In this document: positions 51,242 through 61,189 of the stretch, in pieces
How positions within the stretch are numbered: position 1 is the first letter of the stretch
Layout of the letters: each line of letters begins with the position of its first letter
Assembly (NCBI GenBank): GCA_963974125.1
Contig: CAXBCH010000003.1
Location: 62,001 to 126,000 of the forward strand
Direction: 5' to 3'
DNA: 64,000 nt
DNA from: Haliea sp963974125
Lineage (GTDB): Bacteria; Pseudomonadota; Gammaproteobacteria; Pseudomonadales; Halieaceae
Translations under genes and position numbers: made by a program
The notes under the pieces: model-generated
Told to the model about the DNA's origin: nothing
The model's database searches: none
The model's input: only the letters and a program-made list of their open reading frames with translations

Positions 51242-52087
51242 GTGAACGATACGCCGCCGGTAACGCCCCCCGCAGGCACTGAAGCCGCTGCCGCCCAGCG
51301 CCCGCAGCAGGGGGAGATGCCGTTTGCGGTTGTCCTGGGCAAGGCCATGACCGAGCTGCCCAGGGATCTCTATATCCCGCCGCAGGCGCTGGAAGTGTTT
51401 CTGGAAGCCTTCGAGGGGCCGCTGGACCTGCTCCTGTACCTGATCCGGCGCCAGAACCTGGATATCCTCGAGATCGACGTCTCCGAAATTACCGCCCAGT
51501 ACATGCGCTATGTCGAGCTCATGGATGCCATGCAGTTCGAGCTGGCGGCCGAGTACCTGCTGATGGCGGCGGTGCTGGCGGAGATCAAGTCGCGCATGCT
51601 GCTGCCCCGGGCCACCAGTGTGGAGGAGGACGAAGAGGACCCCCGGGCGCAGCTGATCCGCCGCCTGCAGGAGTACGAGCGCTTCAAGAAGGCCGCGGAA
51701 GACATCGAGGAACTGCCGCGGCTGGAGCGGGATACCTGGGTGGGCAGCGCCGAGCCGCCGGACCTTGACCGGGCGCGACCCGATCCCGATGTGGACATGC
51801 GCGAGCTGCTGCTGGCCCTGAGCGAGGTGCTGCGCCGCGCGGACATGTTCGAGAGCCACCACATACAGCGCGAGGCCCTGTCCACCCGGGAGCGCATGTC
51901 GGAGGTACTGGAAAAGCTCGCGGGGCGCCAGTTCGTCCCCTTTGTGGCACTCTTTTCCGCGAAGGAGGGCCGTCTGGGCGTGGTGGTGACCTTCCTCGCG
52001 GTGATGGAACTGATCAAGGAGTCCCTGGTGGAGATTGTGCAAACCGAGAATTTTGGCCCGATCCACGTCAAGGCAAGGTCCGAGTAA
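51242..52087 (+). CDS. scpA: Segregation and condensation protein A
   Basis: Kleisin that bridges SMC heads with ScpB in chromosome condensation. The 281-aa protein has the N-terminal 'FEGPLDLLLYLIRRQNLDI' helix bundle, a charged linker and the C-terminal winged helix. The GTG at 51242 follows AGGAAG; an ATG at 51224 lacks a ribosome-binding site. The scpB ATG starts 1 bp after its stop codon. Confidence 0.94.
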   Translation: MNDTPPVTPPAGTEAAAAQRPQQGEMPFAVVLGKAMTELPRDLYIPPQALEVFLEAFEGPLDLLLYLIRRQNLDILEIDVSEITAQYMRYVELMDAMQFELAAEYLLMAAVLAEIKSRMLLPRATSVEEDEEDPRAQLIRRLQEYERFKKAAEDIEELPRLERDTWVGSAEPPDLDRARPDPDVDMRELLLALSEVLRRADMFESHHIQREALSTRERMSEVLEKLAGRQFVPFVALFSAKEGRLGVVVTFLAVMELIKESLVEIVQTENFGPIHVKARSE

Positions 52088-52088
52088 G

Positions 52089-52775
52089 ATGGCGGAAACC
52101 AATACCACCCTGGTGCAGATTGTCGAGGGCGCGCTGTTGGCGGCGGGCCGGCCGCTGACCCTGGCCCAGCTGGGGGAGCTGTTTGAAGAGCATGAACGAC
52201 CGGCGCCTGCAGATATCCGCGAGGCCCTGGCGGCAGCGGGCGAGCGCTGCGCGGACCGCGGTTATGAGCTGTGCGAAGTCGCCAGCGGATTCCGCTTCCA
52301 GGTGCGCCAGTCGCTGGCTCCCTGGGTGGCCCGGCTGTGGCAGGAGCGGCCGCAGAAATACTCCCGCGCTCTGCTGGAAACGCTGTCGCTGATTGCCTAC
52401 CGCCAGCCCATTACCCGCGGCGAGATCGAGGAGATCCGCGGTGTGGCGGTCAGTTCCAACATCATCAAGACCCTGCACGAGCGCGAGTGGATCCGCGTCG
52501 TCGGCCATCGCGATGTGCCCGGTCGCCCCGCCATGTATGCCACCACCCGCCAGTTCCTGGACTATTTCAATCTCAAGAACCTGGACCAGCTGCCGGCGCT
52601 GGCGGAAATTCGCGACCTGGAGACCCTGAACGCCGAGTTGGGCTTCAACGATCCCCTGGAGGCCGCCGTCATTGATGCCGGCCTCCTGGACACGCCCGCA
52701 GCCACGGAAGCCGAGCCAGCCGCTGACGCCGCTGCCAGTCATGAACCGCCACCCGACCCGGAACAAATCCATTGA
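52089..52775 (+). CDS. scpB: Segregation and condensation protein B
   Basis: Partner of ScpA, 228 aa with two winged-helix domains. Visible signatures: 'LARLWQERPQKYSRALLETLSLIAYRQPITR' region and 'GRPAMYATTRQFLDYF'. A Pro/Ala/Glu-rich tail of about 30 residues follows the folded part. Its stop overlaps the TTG of rluB. Confidence 0.94.
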   Translation: MAETNTTLVQIVEGALLAAGRPLTLAQLGELFEEHERPAPADIREALAAAGERCADRGYELCEVASGFRFQVRQSLAPWVARLWQERPQKYSRALLETLSLIAYRQPITRGEIEEIRGVAVSSNIIKTLHEREWIRVVGHRDVPGRPAMYATTRQFLDYFNLKNLDQLPALAEIRDLETLNAELGFNDPLEAAVIDAGLLDTPAATEAEPAADAAASHEPPPDPEQIH

Positions 52776-53689
52776 GCAAACGCAAGCCAGAGGCTCCACC
52801 CGCCGCAGAGGCGGCCCCGCGCGCGGCCGCCGTCGCCGGCGAGAAACTGCAGAAAGTCCTGGCCCGCACCGGCCTGGGCTCGCGCCGCGAGATGGAGCGC
52901 TGGATTGAAGAGGGTCGCGTGGAGGTGGAGGGCAAGCGCGCCTCGCTGGGCGACCGGGTGAGCGAGCGCGACCGCATCAGCATCGATGGCAAGCCGCTGG
53001 AGCCGGTGCCGGCGGAGCAGACCCGCTGTATCCTCTACCACAAGCCCACCGGCGAGGTTTGCAGCCGCAAGGACCCGCAGGGTCGGCGCACGGTATTCGA
53101 GCGCCTGCCCAAGATCAAGTCAGGACGCTGGATCTCCATCGGTCGCCTCGACTTCAACACCTCCGGCCTGCTGTTGTTCACCACGGATGGCGAGCTCGCC
53201 AATGCCCTGATGCACCCCTCCGCCAATATCGAACGCGAGTACATGGTGCGGGTGATGGGGGCGGTCGACGAGGATGTCCTCGCACGCCTGCTGGAAGGGG
53301 TGATGCTGGACGACGGCGTTGCCCGCTTCACCGATATCCAGGACGGCGGCGGCGACGGTATCAACCACTGGTACTACGTGGTCTTGATGGAGGGTCGCAA
53401 TCGCGAGGTGCGGCGCCTGTGGGAGTCCCAGGGGCTGACAGTCTCGCGCCTGAAGCGGGTGCGCTACGGCAATGTGTTTATCCCCTCCAAGGTCAAACAG
53501 GGCCAGTGGGCGGAGATGGAGCCGAAGGAAGTGAAGGCGCTGTACCAGCTGGCCAAACTGGAGCCGAAAAAGGTCAAGCGCAACACCATCAAGGAAAAGG
53601 AAGTCATGGAACGCCAGTTCGGCAAGCGCAAGGGGCCTGTGCCCACCGCGCCCGGCCGGCGCTCACCGCGCAAACCGGGCAAGAGATAG
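52772..53689 (+). CDS. rluB: 23S rRNA pseudouridine 2605 synthase RluB
   Basis: 305-aa RsuA/RluB-family pseudouridine synthase with an N-terminal S4 RNA-binding domain (about 25-75) and the catalytic motif GRLDFNTSG (about 123-131). The Lys/Arg-rich C-terminal tail is typical for RluB. The TTG at 52772 overlaps the scpB stop (TTGA); no closer ATG or GTG fits, so a TTG start coupled to scpB is proposed. Confidence 0.92.
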   Translation: MSKRKPEAPPAAEAAPRAAAVAGEKLQKVLARTGLGSRREMERWIEEGRVEVEGKRASLGDRVSERDRISIDGKPLEPVPAEQTRCILYHKPTGEVCSRKDPQGRRTVFERLPKIKSGRWISIGRLDFNTSGLLLFTTDGELANALMHPSANIEREYMVRVMGAVDEDVLARLLEGVMLDDGVARFTDIQDGGGDGINHWYYVVLMEGRNREVRRLWESQGLTVSRLKRVRYGNVFIPSKVKQGQWAEMEPKEVKALYQLAKLEPKKVKRNTIKEKEVMERQFGKRKGPVPTAPGRRSPRKPGKR

Positions 53690-53701
53690 GTCGACCCGGG
53701 C

Positions 53702-54463
53702 TCAGGCCCGGGCGTTCAGGGCCTGCCCGGTCACGCCGGCACTGTCGTTGCCCATCAGGTACAGATAGGCCGGCATGAGGGCCTGTGGTGACGGGTTGAC
53801 GGTGGGCGTTTCCGCCGGGTAGGCGCTGCGGCGCATGGCCGTGTTGGTGGCGCCGGGGTTGAGGCTGTTGACCCTGATGCTCGACGTGTTCTCCAGTTCG
53901 TCCGCGAGCACCTGCATCAGCCCTTCGGTGGCGAATTTCGATACCGCGTAGGCCCCCCAGTAGGCGCGGCCGCGGCGGCCGACGCCGGATGAGGTAAAGA
54001 CAATCGAAGCCTGCGGCGCCTGTTCCAGCAGCGGCAGCAGGGCCCTGCTCAGCAGGAACTGGGCGTTGACATTGACCTGCATCACTTCCGCCCAGGCGGG
54101 CCAGGTCGCACTGGCGATCGGGCGCCGTTCCCCCAGCAGGCTGGCATTGTGCAACAGTCCATCAAGGCGCCCGAAAGTGCTGTCCATGGCCTCTGCCAGG
54201 TTGGCATAGTCAGCTTCGCTGGCAGTGGCGAGATCCAGCGGAAACAGGGCGGGCTGGGCACCGCCGGCCGCTTCGATGGCGTCGTACACCGCTTCCAGTT
54301 TGGCCAGGGTTCGCCCCAGCAGGATGACGGTGGCGCCGTGCGCTGCATAGCTCTCGGCGGCGGCGCGGCCGATGCCGTCGCCGGCGCCGGTGACCAGGAT
54401 CACCTTGCCTTGCAGCAGGTCTTGCGCGGGGCTGTAGTCGGTGGGTATGACGGGACTGTGCAT
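53702..54463 (-). CDS. yciK: YciK-like short-chain dehydrogenase
   Basis: 253-aa SDR with TGAGDGIG, catalytic YAVSK and the 'YSPAQDLLQGKVILVTG' N-terminus characteristic of YciK. The substrate is unknown. The cluster ubiG-mupP-yciK is conserved in Pseudomonas and is kept here, on the strand opposite to rluB. Confidence 0.88.
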   Translation of the reverse strand: MHSPVIPTDYSPAQDLLQGKVILVTGAGDGIGRAAAESYAAHGATVILLGRTLAKLEAVYDAIEAAGGAQPALFPLDLATASEADYANLAEAMDSTFGRLDGLLHNASLLGERRPIASATWPAWAEVMQVNVNAQFLLSRALLPLLEQAPQASIVFTSSGVGRRGRAYWGAYAVSKFATEGLMQVLADELENTSSIRVNSLNPGATNTAMRRSAYPAETPTVNPSPQALMPAYLYLMGNDSAGVTGQALNARA

Positions 54464-54477
54464 GGTTGCTCCGGTGC

Positions 54478-55158
54478 TCAGTGGGGGGCCAGGATCAGGC
54501 CCTGCAGTTGCGTGCTGCTGTCGACGCTGGCATCCGCGCCCCAGAGGGCCGGATCGTCGTCCGCTTCAATGTAGCCGTACAGGGCCGCAATAGTGAACAT
54601 GCCCGCGCGCAAACCGGCCTCGATGTCGCGCTGGTGGTCGCCGACGTAGATCGCCTGCTGCGGCTCACAGCCCAGCTCGCGACAGTTGCGCAGCAGTGAT
54701 TCCGGGTGCGGCTTGCGCTCGCTGACATCATCGGGGCAGACCAGGCTGCCCAGTGGCGGTTGCAGCGCAAGCCGCTCCAGCAATGGCGCGGCATAGGCGC
54801 GGGGCTTGTTGGTGGACACGCCCCAGCCGATGCCGCGCGCTGCCAGCTCCGCGAGCAAGTCTTCGATACCGGGGTAGGGCCGCGCGCTGCTGCCCAGCAC
54901 TTCGCCGTACAGCTCCAGCAGTCGCAGTCGTTGTCCCTCGAACAGGCGGTCGGCTTCCCGTGTGCCCAGGGCCAGGGTGACCAGGGCGCGGGCGCCATTG
55001 GATACGCTGGCGCGGATGCGCGCTGGCTCCAGCGGCGGCAGGTCGTGTTCCGCGCGCAGCGCCTGTACCACCACCACGAACTCGCTGGCGGTATCCACCA
55101 GGGTGCCGTCGAGATCGAATATGACCGCCCTGAGCGCGGCCGGGTCCGGCCGCGTCAT
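54478..55158 (-). CDS. mupP: HAD phosphatase, MupP/Gph type
   Basis: 226-aa haloacid-dehalogenase phosphatase. Motif I is VIFDLDGTLVDT with nucleophile D15 and acid D17; the last motif is YVGDHQRDIEAG. By sequence alone it could be phosphoglycolate phosphatase. Its position between ubiG and yciK matches Pseudomonas MupP, the N-acetylmuramate 6-phosphate phosphatase of peptidoglycan recycling, so that name is given on context. Overlaps ubiG by 4 nt. Confidence 0.75.
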   Translation of the reverse strand: MTRPDPAALRAVIFDLDGTLVDTASEFVVVVQALRAEHDLPPLEPARIRASVSNGARALVTLALGTREADRLFEGQRLRLLELYGEVLGSSARPYPGIEDLLAELAARGIGWGVSTNKPRAYAAPLLERLALQPPLGSLVCPDDVSERKPHPESLLRNCRELGCEPQQAIYVGDHQRDIEAGLRAGMFTIAALYGYIEADDDPALWGADASVDSSTQLQGLILAPH

Positions 55159-55871
55159 GGCGCAGCCGGTTTCACCGCCCGCACCATGTAGTTCACCGAC
55201 ACGTCGCGGGGGTGCAGTCGATACTGCTTGCTGAAGGGGTTGTAGACCAGGCCGGTCATGCCCTCCAGGCTCAGTCCTGCCGCCCGGATCCAGGACGCCA
55301 GTTCCGAGGGCTTGATGAACTTGCTGTATTCGTGGGTGCCGGCGGGCAGCAGCTGCAACACATACTCGGCGCCGACAATGGCAAAGGCAAAGGCCTTGGG
55401 ATTGCGGTTGATGGTGGAGAAGTAGAGTGAGCCACCGGGTGCTGCCAGCGCCGCGCAGGCCGCGACTATCGCGGCCGGGTCGGGTACATGCTCCAGCATC
55501 TCCAGGCAGCAGACCACGTCGTAGTGGCCGGGCTGCTCCGTGGCCAGATCCTCTGCCGTGGTCTGGCGGTAGTCCACATCGACACCGGACTCGAGTTGAT
55601 GGATGCGCGCCACGGCCAGCGGTGCCTCGCCCATGTCGATGCCGGTGACCCGCGCGCCGCGATGGGCCATGGACTCCGCCAGGATGCCGCCACCGCAGCC
55701 CACATCCAACAGGGTCTTGCCGGCCACCGCTGAATGCTCGTCAATGTAGTTGGCCCGCAGGGGATTGATGTCGTGCAGGGGCTTGAATTCGCTGTTGCGG
55801 TCCCACCAGCGCGAGGCCAGCGCCTCGAACTTGGCGATTTCCCCGGGGTCGACGTTCGCTCGTGCGGTCAT
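55155..55871 (-). CDS. ubiG: Ubiquinone biosynthesis O-methyltransferase UbiG
   Basis: 238-aa SAM-dependent methyltransferase performing both O-methylations in ubiquinone synthesis. SAM motif LLDVGCGGGILAESMA (about 54-69) and the UbiG blocks 'KFEALASRWWD' and 'KPLHDINPLRANYI' are clear. The start overlaps the deaminase gene by 4 nt and the stop overlaps the phosphatase, so the three are one operon. Confidence 0.96.
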   Translation of the reverse strand: MTARANVDPGEIAKFEALASRWWDRNSEFKPLHDINPLRANYIDEHSAVAGKTLLDVGCGGGILAESMAHRGARVTGIDMGEAPLAVARIHQLESGVDVDYRQTTAEDLATEQPGHYDVVCCLEMLEHVPDPAAIVAACAALAAPGGSLYFSTINRNPKAFAFAIVGAEYVLQLLPAGTHEYSKFIKPSELASWIRAAGLSLEGMTGLVYNPFSKQYRLHPRDVSVNYMVRAVKPAAP

Positions 55872-57199
55872 GCGCTTGTTCCTGTAATCCGTTGTTGCCA
55901 GTGGCCGATACGTTGGCTCAGGGCGTCGAGATCAAAACCGGTCAGCTGCCGCTCGCGCAGTCGCAACTCGCCCCCGATCCAGCTGTGGGTCACCTGGCTG
56001 CCGTTGCAGGCATAAACCAGCTGCGAGAGCGCGTTGTACAGAGGCTGGGTTTCCGGGCCGCCGAGATCCACCGCGATCATGTCGGCCAGCTTGCCGGCCT
56101 CCAGGCTGCCGATCTGCTCTTCCAGACCCAGGGCGCGGGCGCCGCCCAGGGTGGCCATGGTCAGGGCCGCCGCGGCGGGCAGGGCGCTGGCGTCGCCACT
56201 GTTCAGCTTGGCCAGCAGTGCGGCGGTCTGCATTTCCCCGAACAGGTTGAGGTCGTTGTTGCTGGCGGCGCTGTCGCTCCCCAGCGCGACATTGACGCCG
56301 GCGGCCAGCAGTTTGTGCACCGGGCAGCTGCCCGAGGCCAGTTTCATGTTGGACTGCGGGCAGTGCACCACATGGGCGCCGGTCTCGGCGAGCAGGGCGA
56401 TGTCCTGGTCGCCGATGTCGGTCATGTGCACACACTGGGTGCGCGGCCCCAGCAGACCCAGGCGATGCAGGGTGTCCAGAGGCCGTTCGCCGTTGGCTTC
56501 CACTGCCTGCAGCACTTCGCCGCGGGTCTCGTGCAGGTGAATCTGCACCGGCACGTCCAGCTCCGCGGCGAGGGTGGCGACGCGGGCCAGGGTGGGCTGG
56601 CTGACCGTGTAGGGCGCATGGGGGCCGAAGCCGAGCGTGACCAGTTCGCTGTGCTTGAGGGTATCCCGCAGCGCCAGGCCCTTGCTGATGTACTCATCGG
56701 CATCCCGGGCCCAGGGCGTGGGGAAGTCGAGGATGGGGAAGGTGATCTGGCAGCGCATGCCCCGGGCCTGGGCCATCCGGGCGCAGGCATCGGGGAAGAA
56801 GTACATGTCGGAAAAAGTAGTGGTGCCGGCGCGCAGCATTTCGGCAATGGCCAGCTCCACCCCGTCGCTGACGAAGGCATCGCTGACGTGCCGGCCTTCG
56901 GCAGGCCAGATGTGCTGTTCCAGCCAGGGTGCCAGTGGCAGGTCGTCGGCATAGCCCCGCAGCAGGCACATGGCCGCGTGGCCATGGGCGTTGACCAGGC
57001 CGGGCAGCAGCGCGTGGCCTGCCAGCTCGAAGACCTCCCGGGCGACGATGTGGTCGGTCTCAGACCGCGGCAGGATGGCGACGATGCGGCCGCCGCTGAC
57101 TGCCAGGCTGTGGCCGGTGAGCACGGCGCCAGCGGGCACGACGGGTACGATCCAGCCCGGGTGGATAAGGGTGTCGACGGTATCTGGTAGCGCGGTCAT
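55868..57199 (-). CDS. mtaD: TRZ/ATZ-family amidohydrolase (MTA/SAH deaminase)
   Basis: 443-aa metal-dependent deaminase that converts 5'-methylthioadenosine or S-adenosylhomocysteine to the inosine form. Metal ligands: NAHGHAAM, HLHETRG and the GSDSAASNN aspartate. The ATG at 57199 is the only one giving the normal family N-terminus; an upstream extension is promoter-region DNA. Its order next to ubiG matches Pseudomonas. Confidence 0.9.
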   Translation of the reverse strand: MTALPDTVDTLIHPGWIVPVVPAGAVLTGHSLAVSGGRIVAILPRSETDHIVAREVFELAGHALLPGLVNAHGHAAMCLLRGYADDLPLAPWLEQHIWPAEGRHVSDAFVSDGVELAIAEMLRAGTTTFSDMYFFPDACARMAQARGMRCQITFPILDFPTPWARDADEYISKGLALRDTLKHSELVTLGFGPHAPYTVSQPTLARVATLAAELDVPVQIHLHETRGEVLQAVEANGERPLDTLHRLGLLGPRTQCVHMTDIGDQDIALLAETGAHVVHCPQSNMKLASGSCPVHKLLAAGVNVALGSDSAASNNDLNLFGEMQTAALLAKLNSGDASALPAAAALTMATLGGARALGLEEQIGSLEAGKLADMIAVDLGGPETQPLYNALSQLVYACNGSQVTHSWIGGELRLRERQLTGFDLDALSQRIGHWQQRITGTSA

Positions 57200-57486
57200 G
57201 AAGCCTCGATCCGGGATTGTCGTGAATGCTGTCGGCGCCCCCTGCAGGCAGGTTCTGGCCGCCGCAACTCGCGAGCGGGCCAGTATAACCGGAAATCCCC
57301 GATCACTGCCCGAACGGCCGCCAAAATCTGCAAAAACATGGCCACAACCACCCTTCTCCCGTATAATTCCGGGTTTGCGCCGGACGCTGGCTGATGCCTG
57401 CAGCCGGCCTCCGGGCACCTGTCCGGAGACGTTCCGCGCACCGTACCCGGAACGCTCAACCCGGTCATATAAGGAAGCTGTGGTAC
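57200..57486. other. Divergent intergenic region between mtaD and gyrA
   Basis: This 287-bp gap holds the gyrA promoter (below) and the leader of the deaminase operon. No small gene, hairpin pair or repeat is evident. Confidence 0.6.
57339..57367 (+). promoter_or_regulatory. Sigma70-type promoter of gyrA
   Basis: -10 TATAAT at 57362-57367 with a 17-bp spacer from TGGCCA (57339-57344), a moderate -35. It lies about 120 bp before the gyrA ATG. AAGGA at about 11 nt before the ATG serves as Shine-Dalgarno. Confidence 0.55.
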
Positions 57487-60054
57487 ATGGGTGAATTAGC
57501 CAAGGAAATTCTTCCCGTCAACATCGAGGACGAGCTCAAGCAGTCCTACCTCGATTACGCCATGAGCGTGATCGTGGGCCGTGCCCTCCCGGATGTGCGC
57601 GATGGCCTGAAGCCGGTGCACCGGCGCGTGCTGTTTGCGATGAACGAGCTCAACAACGACTGGAACAAGGGCTACAAGAAGTCGGCCCGCATCGTCGGTG
57701 ACGTGATCGGCAAGTACCACCCCCACGGCGACTCGGCAGTCTATGACACCATCGTGCGCATGGCCCAGTCCTTTTCCATGCGCTACATGCTGGTGGACGG
57801 CCAGGGCAACTTCGGCTCGGTTGACGGCGATTCCGCGGCCGCCATGCGTTACACCGAAATCCGCATGCGCAAGATCTCCCTCGCCATCCTCGCGGACCTG
57901 GACAAGGAAACCGTCGACTTTGTCGACAACTACGATGGCACCGAGCGGATCCCGGCGGTCATGCCCACCCGGGTACCCAACCTGCTGATCAACGGCTCCT
58001 CCGGGATCGCGGTCGGCATGGCCACCAATATTCCCCCGCACAACCTGCGCGAAGTGGTCAGCGGTTGCCTGGCCCTCATGGGCAACCCGGACATGACGGT
58101 CGACGAGCTCATGGACCATATTCCGGGTCCGGATTTCCCCACCGGCGCCACCATCAATGGTCGCGCCGGCATTATCCAGGCCTACCGCACCGGTCGCGGC
58201 CGCATTTATGTGCGGGCCAAGGCCGAGGTGATCCGCGAGGAGAACAAGGGCCGCGACGTGATCATCATTCACGAGCTGCCCTACCAGCTGAACAAGGCGC
58301 GCCTGATCGAGCGTATTGCCGAGCTGGTCAAGGAAAAGAAAATCGAGGGTATCTCCGAACTCCGCGACGAGTCCGACAAGGATGGCATGCGGGTGGTGAT
58401 CGAATTGCGCCGCGGCGAAATCGGCGATGTGGTCCTCAACAATCTCTACGCCCAGACCCAGCTGCAGGCGGTATTTGGCATCAACATGGTGGCCCTGGTC
58501 GACGGCCAGCCCAAGCTGCTGAACCTGAAGCAGATCCTGGAAGCCTTTATCCGCCACCGCCGCGAGGTGGTAACCCGGCGCACGGTCTACCTGTTGCGCA
58601 AGGCCCGTGAGCGCGGTCACCTGCTGGAAGGCCTGGCCGTGGCGCTGGCCAATATCGATCCGATCATCGAGCTGATCAAGGCCTCCCCCAGCTCCTCCGA
58701 GGCGAAGGAGGGCCTGATTGCCCGCTCCTGGTCGCCGGGGGAGGTGACCGCCATGCTGCAGCGCGCGGGCGACGACGCCTGTCGCCCGGACGAGCTGGAG
58801 CCGCAGTACGGGCTTCACGATGGCCAGTACTTCCTGTCCCCGGCCCAGGCCCAGGCCATACTCGATCTGCGCCTGCACCGCCTGACCGGCCTCGAGCATG
58901 AAAAACTGCTCAACGAGTACGACGAGAAGCTGCGCGAGATCGCCGATTATCTGGAGATCCTCAGCGACCCGGACCGCCTCAAGCTGGTGATCCGCGAAGA
59001 GCTGGAAGCCATCGTCACCGAGTTTGGCGACGACCGCCTGACCGTTATCAGCGCCTCCCAGCACGACCTGACCGTGGAAGACCTGATCACCGAGGAAGAC
59101 CGGGTGGTCACCATCTCCCACGGCGGCTACGCCAAGACCCAGCCCCTGTCGGATTACCAGGCCCAGCGCCGTGGCGGCACCGGGCGCACCGCCACTGCGG
59201 TCAAGGACGAGGACTTCGTCGAGCACCTGCTGATTGCCAGCACCCACGCCACCATTCTCTGCTTCACCAACATGGGCAAGGTGTACTGGTTGAAGGTCTA
59301 CCAGATCCCGCTGGCGGGGCGTAACTCCCGCGGTCGGCCCATGGTCAACCTGCTGCCGCTGGAAGACGGCGAACGGGTCACCTCCATCCTCCAGGTCAAC
59401 GAATATACCGAAGGCTGGTTTATCTTCATGGCCACTGCCAACGGCACGGTGAAGAAGACCGCGCTGACCGCCTTCTCCCGTCCGCGCAGTGTCGGCCTGC
59501 GGGCCCTGGCGCTGGACGAGGACGACGTGCTGATCGGCACCGCCATCACCGACGGCACCTGCGACGTGATGCTGTTTTCCAGCGAGGGCAAGGCAGTGCG
59601 GTTCCGCGAGGAAGACGTGCGCGACCTGTCACGCACCGCCCGCGGCGTGCGTGGCATACGTCTCGGCGAAGGTCATCAGCTGATCTCTATCATTGTCCCG
59701 CGCGAGGGCGGGCGTATCCTGACCGTGAGCGAGAACGGCTACGGCAAGCGCACCGACGCGGCCGAGTTCCCGACCAAGGGCCGCGGCAACAAGGGCGTTA
59801 TCGCCATGTCCACCAGCGCCCGCAACGGCCGCCTGGTCGGCGCCGTGCAGGTGTTTGACGGCGACGAGCTGATGCTGATTTCCAACCAGGGCACCCTGGT
59901 CCGCACGCGGGCCGAAGAGGTGTCCGTGCTGGGCCGGAACACCCAGGGTGTGCGGGTGATCCGCACCCGGCCGGATGAATTCCTGGTCAGCTGCGAACGT
60001 ATCGCCGAGCCGGAAATCGATGTGACTGAAGGGGCCGAAGACGCCACGGAATGA
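57487..60054 (+). CDS. gyrA: DNA gyrase subunit A
   Basis: Cleavage/re-joining subunit of the topoisomerase that introduces negative supercoils. The 855-aa protein has the winged-helix/tower core, catalytic Y122 (RYTEIR) and six C-terminal beta-pinwheel repeats, including the GyrA-box region around QRRGGTGR. The quinolone-resistance positions are the susceptible type, S83 and D87 in HGDSAVYD, with the same numbering as E. coli. Two longer upstream frames are leader DNA. It is followed by serC after 39 bp. Confidence 0.97.
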   Translation: MGELAKEILPVNIEDELKQSYLDYAMSVIVGRALPDVRDGLKPVHRRVLFAMNELNNDWNKGYKKSARIVGDVIGKYHPHGDSAVYDTIVRMAQSFSMRYMLVDGQGNFGSVDGDSAAAMRYTEIRMRKISLAILADLDKETVDFVDNYDGTERIPAVMPTRVPNLLINGSSGIAVGMATNIPPHNLREVVSGCLALMGNPDMTVDELMDHIPGPDFPTGATINGRAGIIQAYRTGRGRIYVRAKAEVIREENKGRDVIIIHELPYQLNKARLIERIAELVKEKKIEGISELRDESDKDGMRVVIELRRGEIGDVVLNNLYAQTQLQAVFGINMVALVDGQPKLLNLKQILEAFIRHRREVVTRRTVYLLRKARERGHLLEGLAVALANIDPIIELIKASPSSSEAKEGLIARSWSPGEVTAMLQRAGDDACRPDELEPQYGLHDGQYFLSPAQAQAILDLRLHRLTGLEHEKLLNEYDEKLREIADYLEILSDPDRLKLVIREELEAIVTEFGDDRLTVISASQHDLTVEDLITEEDRVVTISHGGYAKTQPLSDYQAQRRGGTGRTATAVKDEDFVEHLLIASTHATILCFTNMGKVYWLKVYQIPLAGRNSRGRPMVNLLPLEDGERVTSILQVNEYTEGWFIFMATANGTVKKTALTAFSRPRSVGLRALALDEDDVLIGTAITDGTCDVMLFSSEGKAVRFREEDVRDLSRTARGVRGIRLGEGHQLISIIVPREGGRILTVSENGYGKRTDAAEFPTKGRGNKGVIAMSTSARNGRLVGAVQVFDGDELMLISNQGTLVRTRAEEVSVLGRNTQGVRVIRTRPDEFLVSCERIAEPEIDVTEGAEDATE

Positions 60055-60093
60055 GGCGTTCGGCACCCCCTGCAACCTGAGGAACGATCCGCA

Positions 60094-61173
60094 ATGACGC
60101 GCTTGTACAACTTTTGCGCCGGCCCCGCTGCCCTGCCGGTGCCGGTGCTGGAAACCGCCCGCAATGACATGCTGGACTGGCACGGCCGCGGCCTGTCGGT
60201 GATGGAGATGAGCCATCGCAGCAAGGAGTTTGTCGGTATTGCCGAACAGGCGGAGGCGACCCTGCGGGCGCTGCTGGCGATACCGGATGACTATGCAGTC
60301 CTGTTTCTGCAGGGCGGTGCCAGCACCCAGTTTGCCGCGGTGCCGCTGAACCTGATGCCCGAGGGCGGCTGTGCCGACTACCTCAATACCGGGCAGTGGT
60401 CGAAGAAGGCGATCGCCGAGGGCAAGCGTTTCGGCACCGTCAGGGTTGCCGCCAGCGCCGAGGATACCAATTTCAGCACCATTCCCGCCCGCGACAGCTG
60501 GCAGCTGTCCGCGGACGCTGCCTATTTTCACTACACTCCCAACGAGACCATCGGCGGGGTCGAGTTTCACTGGGTACCCGAGGTGGCAGCGCCGCTGGTG
60601 GCGGACATGTCCTCGACGATTCTGTCGCGGCCGCTGGATGTCTCCCGGTTTGGGGTGATCTACGCCGGCGCGCAGAAGAACATTGGCCCGGCGGGCCTCA
60701 CCCTGGTGATCGTGCGGCGCGAGTTGCTGGGCCGCTCGCGCCCGGGTTGCCCGGTCATGCTGGACTGGAAAACCGCGGCCGACAACGACTCCATGTACAA
60801 CACGCCGCCGACCTTCGCGCTGTACCTGGCCGGCCTGGTCTTTGCCTGGCTCAAGGATCTTGGTGGTCTGGAGGCGATGGCTGCAAGCAACCGCCGCAAG
60901 GCGGAGAAACTGTATGCCGCCATCGACAACAGCGCTTTCTATGCCAACCCGGTGGAAATCCCCAGCCGCTCATTGATGAATGTGCCCTTTACCCTGGCCG
61001 ATGCAGGCCTGGACAAGGTCTTCCTGCAGGAAGCGGAGGCCGCCGGGCTGCTGAATCTGGCCGGCCACCGCTCGGTGGGAGGCATGCGCGCCAGCCTCTA
61101 CAATGCGGTGCCGGAGGCGGCGGTGGATGCCCTGATCGCGTTCATGCGGGACTTCGAGCAGCGCAAGGGCTGA
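60094..61173 (+). CDS. serC: Phosphoserine aminotransferase
   Basis: PLP enzyme of serine synthesis (3-phosphohydroxypyruvate to phosphoserine), also acting in pyridoxal phosphate synthesis. The 359-aa protein begins TRLYNFCAGPAALP and has the PLP lysine in AGAQKNIGP (about K196). GAGGAAC precedes the ATG. It lies between gyrA and pheA, the Pseudomonas order. Confidence 0.96.
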   Translation: MTRLYNFCAGPAALPVPVLETARNDMLDWHGRGLSVMEMSHRSKEFVGIAEQAEATLRALLAIPDDYAVLFLQGGASTQFAAVPLNLMPEGGCADYLNTGQWSKKAIAEGKRFGTVRVAASAEDTNFSTIPARDSWQLSADAAYFHYTPNETIGGVEFHWVPEVAAPLVADMSSTILSRPLDVSRFGVIYAGAQKNIGPAGLTLVIVRRELLGRSRPGCPVMLDWKTAADNDSMYNTPPTFALYLAGLVFAWLKDLGGLEAMAASNRRKAEKLYAAIDNSAFYANPVEIPSRSLMNVPFTLADAGLDKVFLQEAEAAGLLNLAGHRSVGGMRASLYNAVPEAAVDALIAFMRDFEQRKG

Positions 61174-61189
61174 GGCGGCGGGCAGGTTG

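Noticed and set aside
57496..59247. 583-codon open frame on the minus strand across gyrA
   Set aside because: Shadow of the strongly conserved gyrA reading frame.
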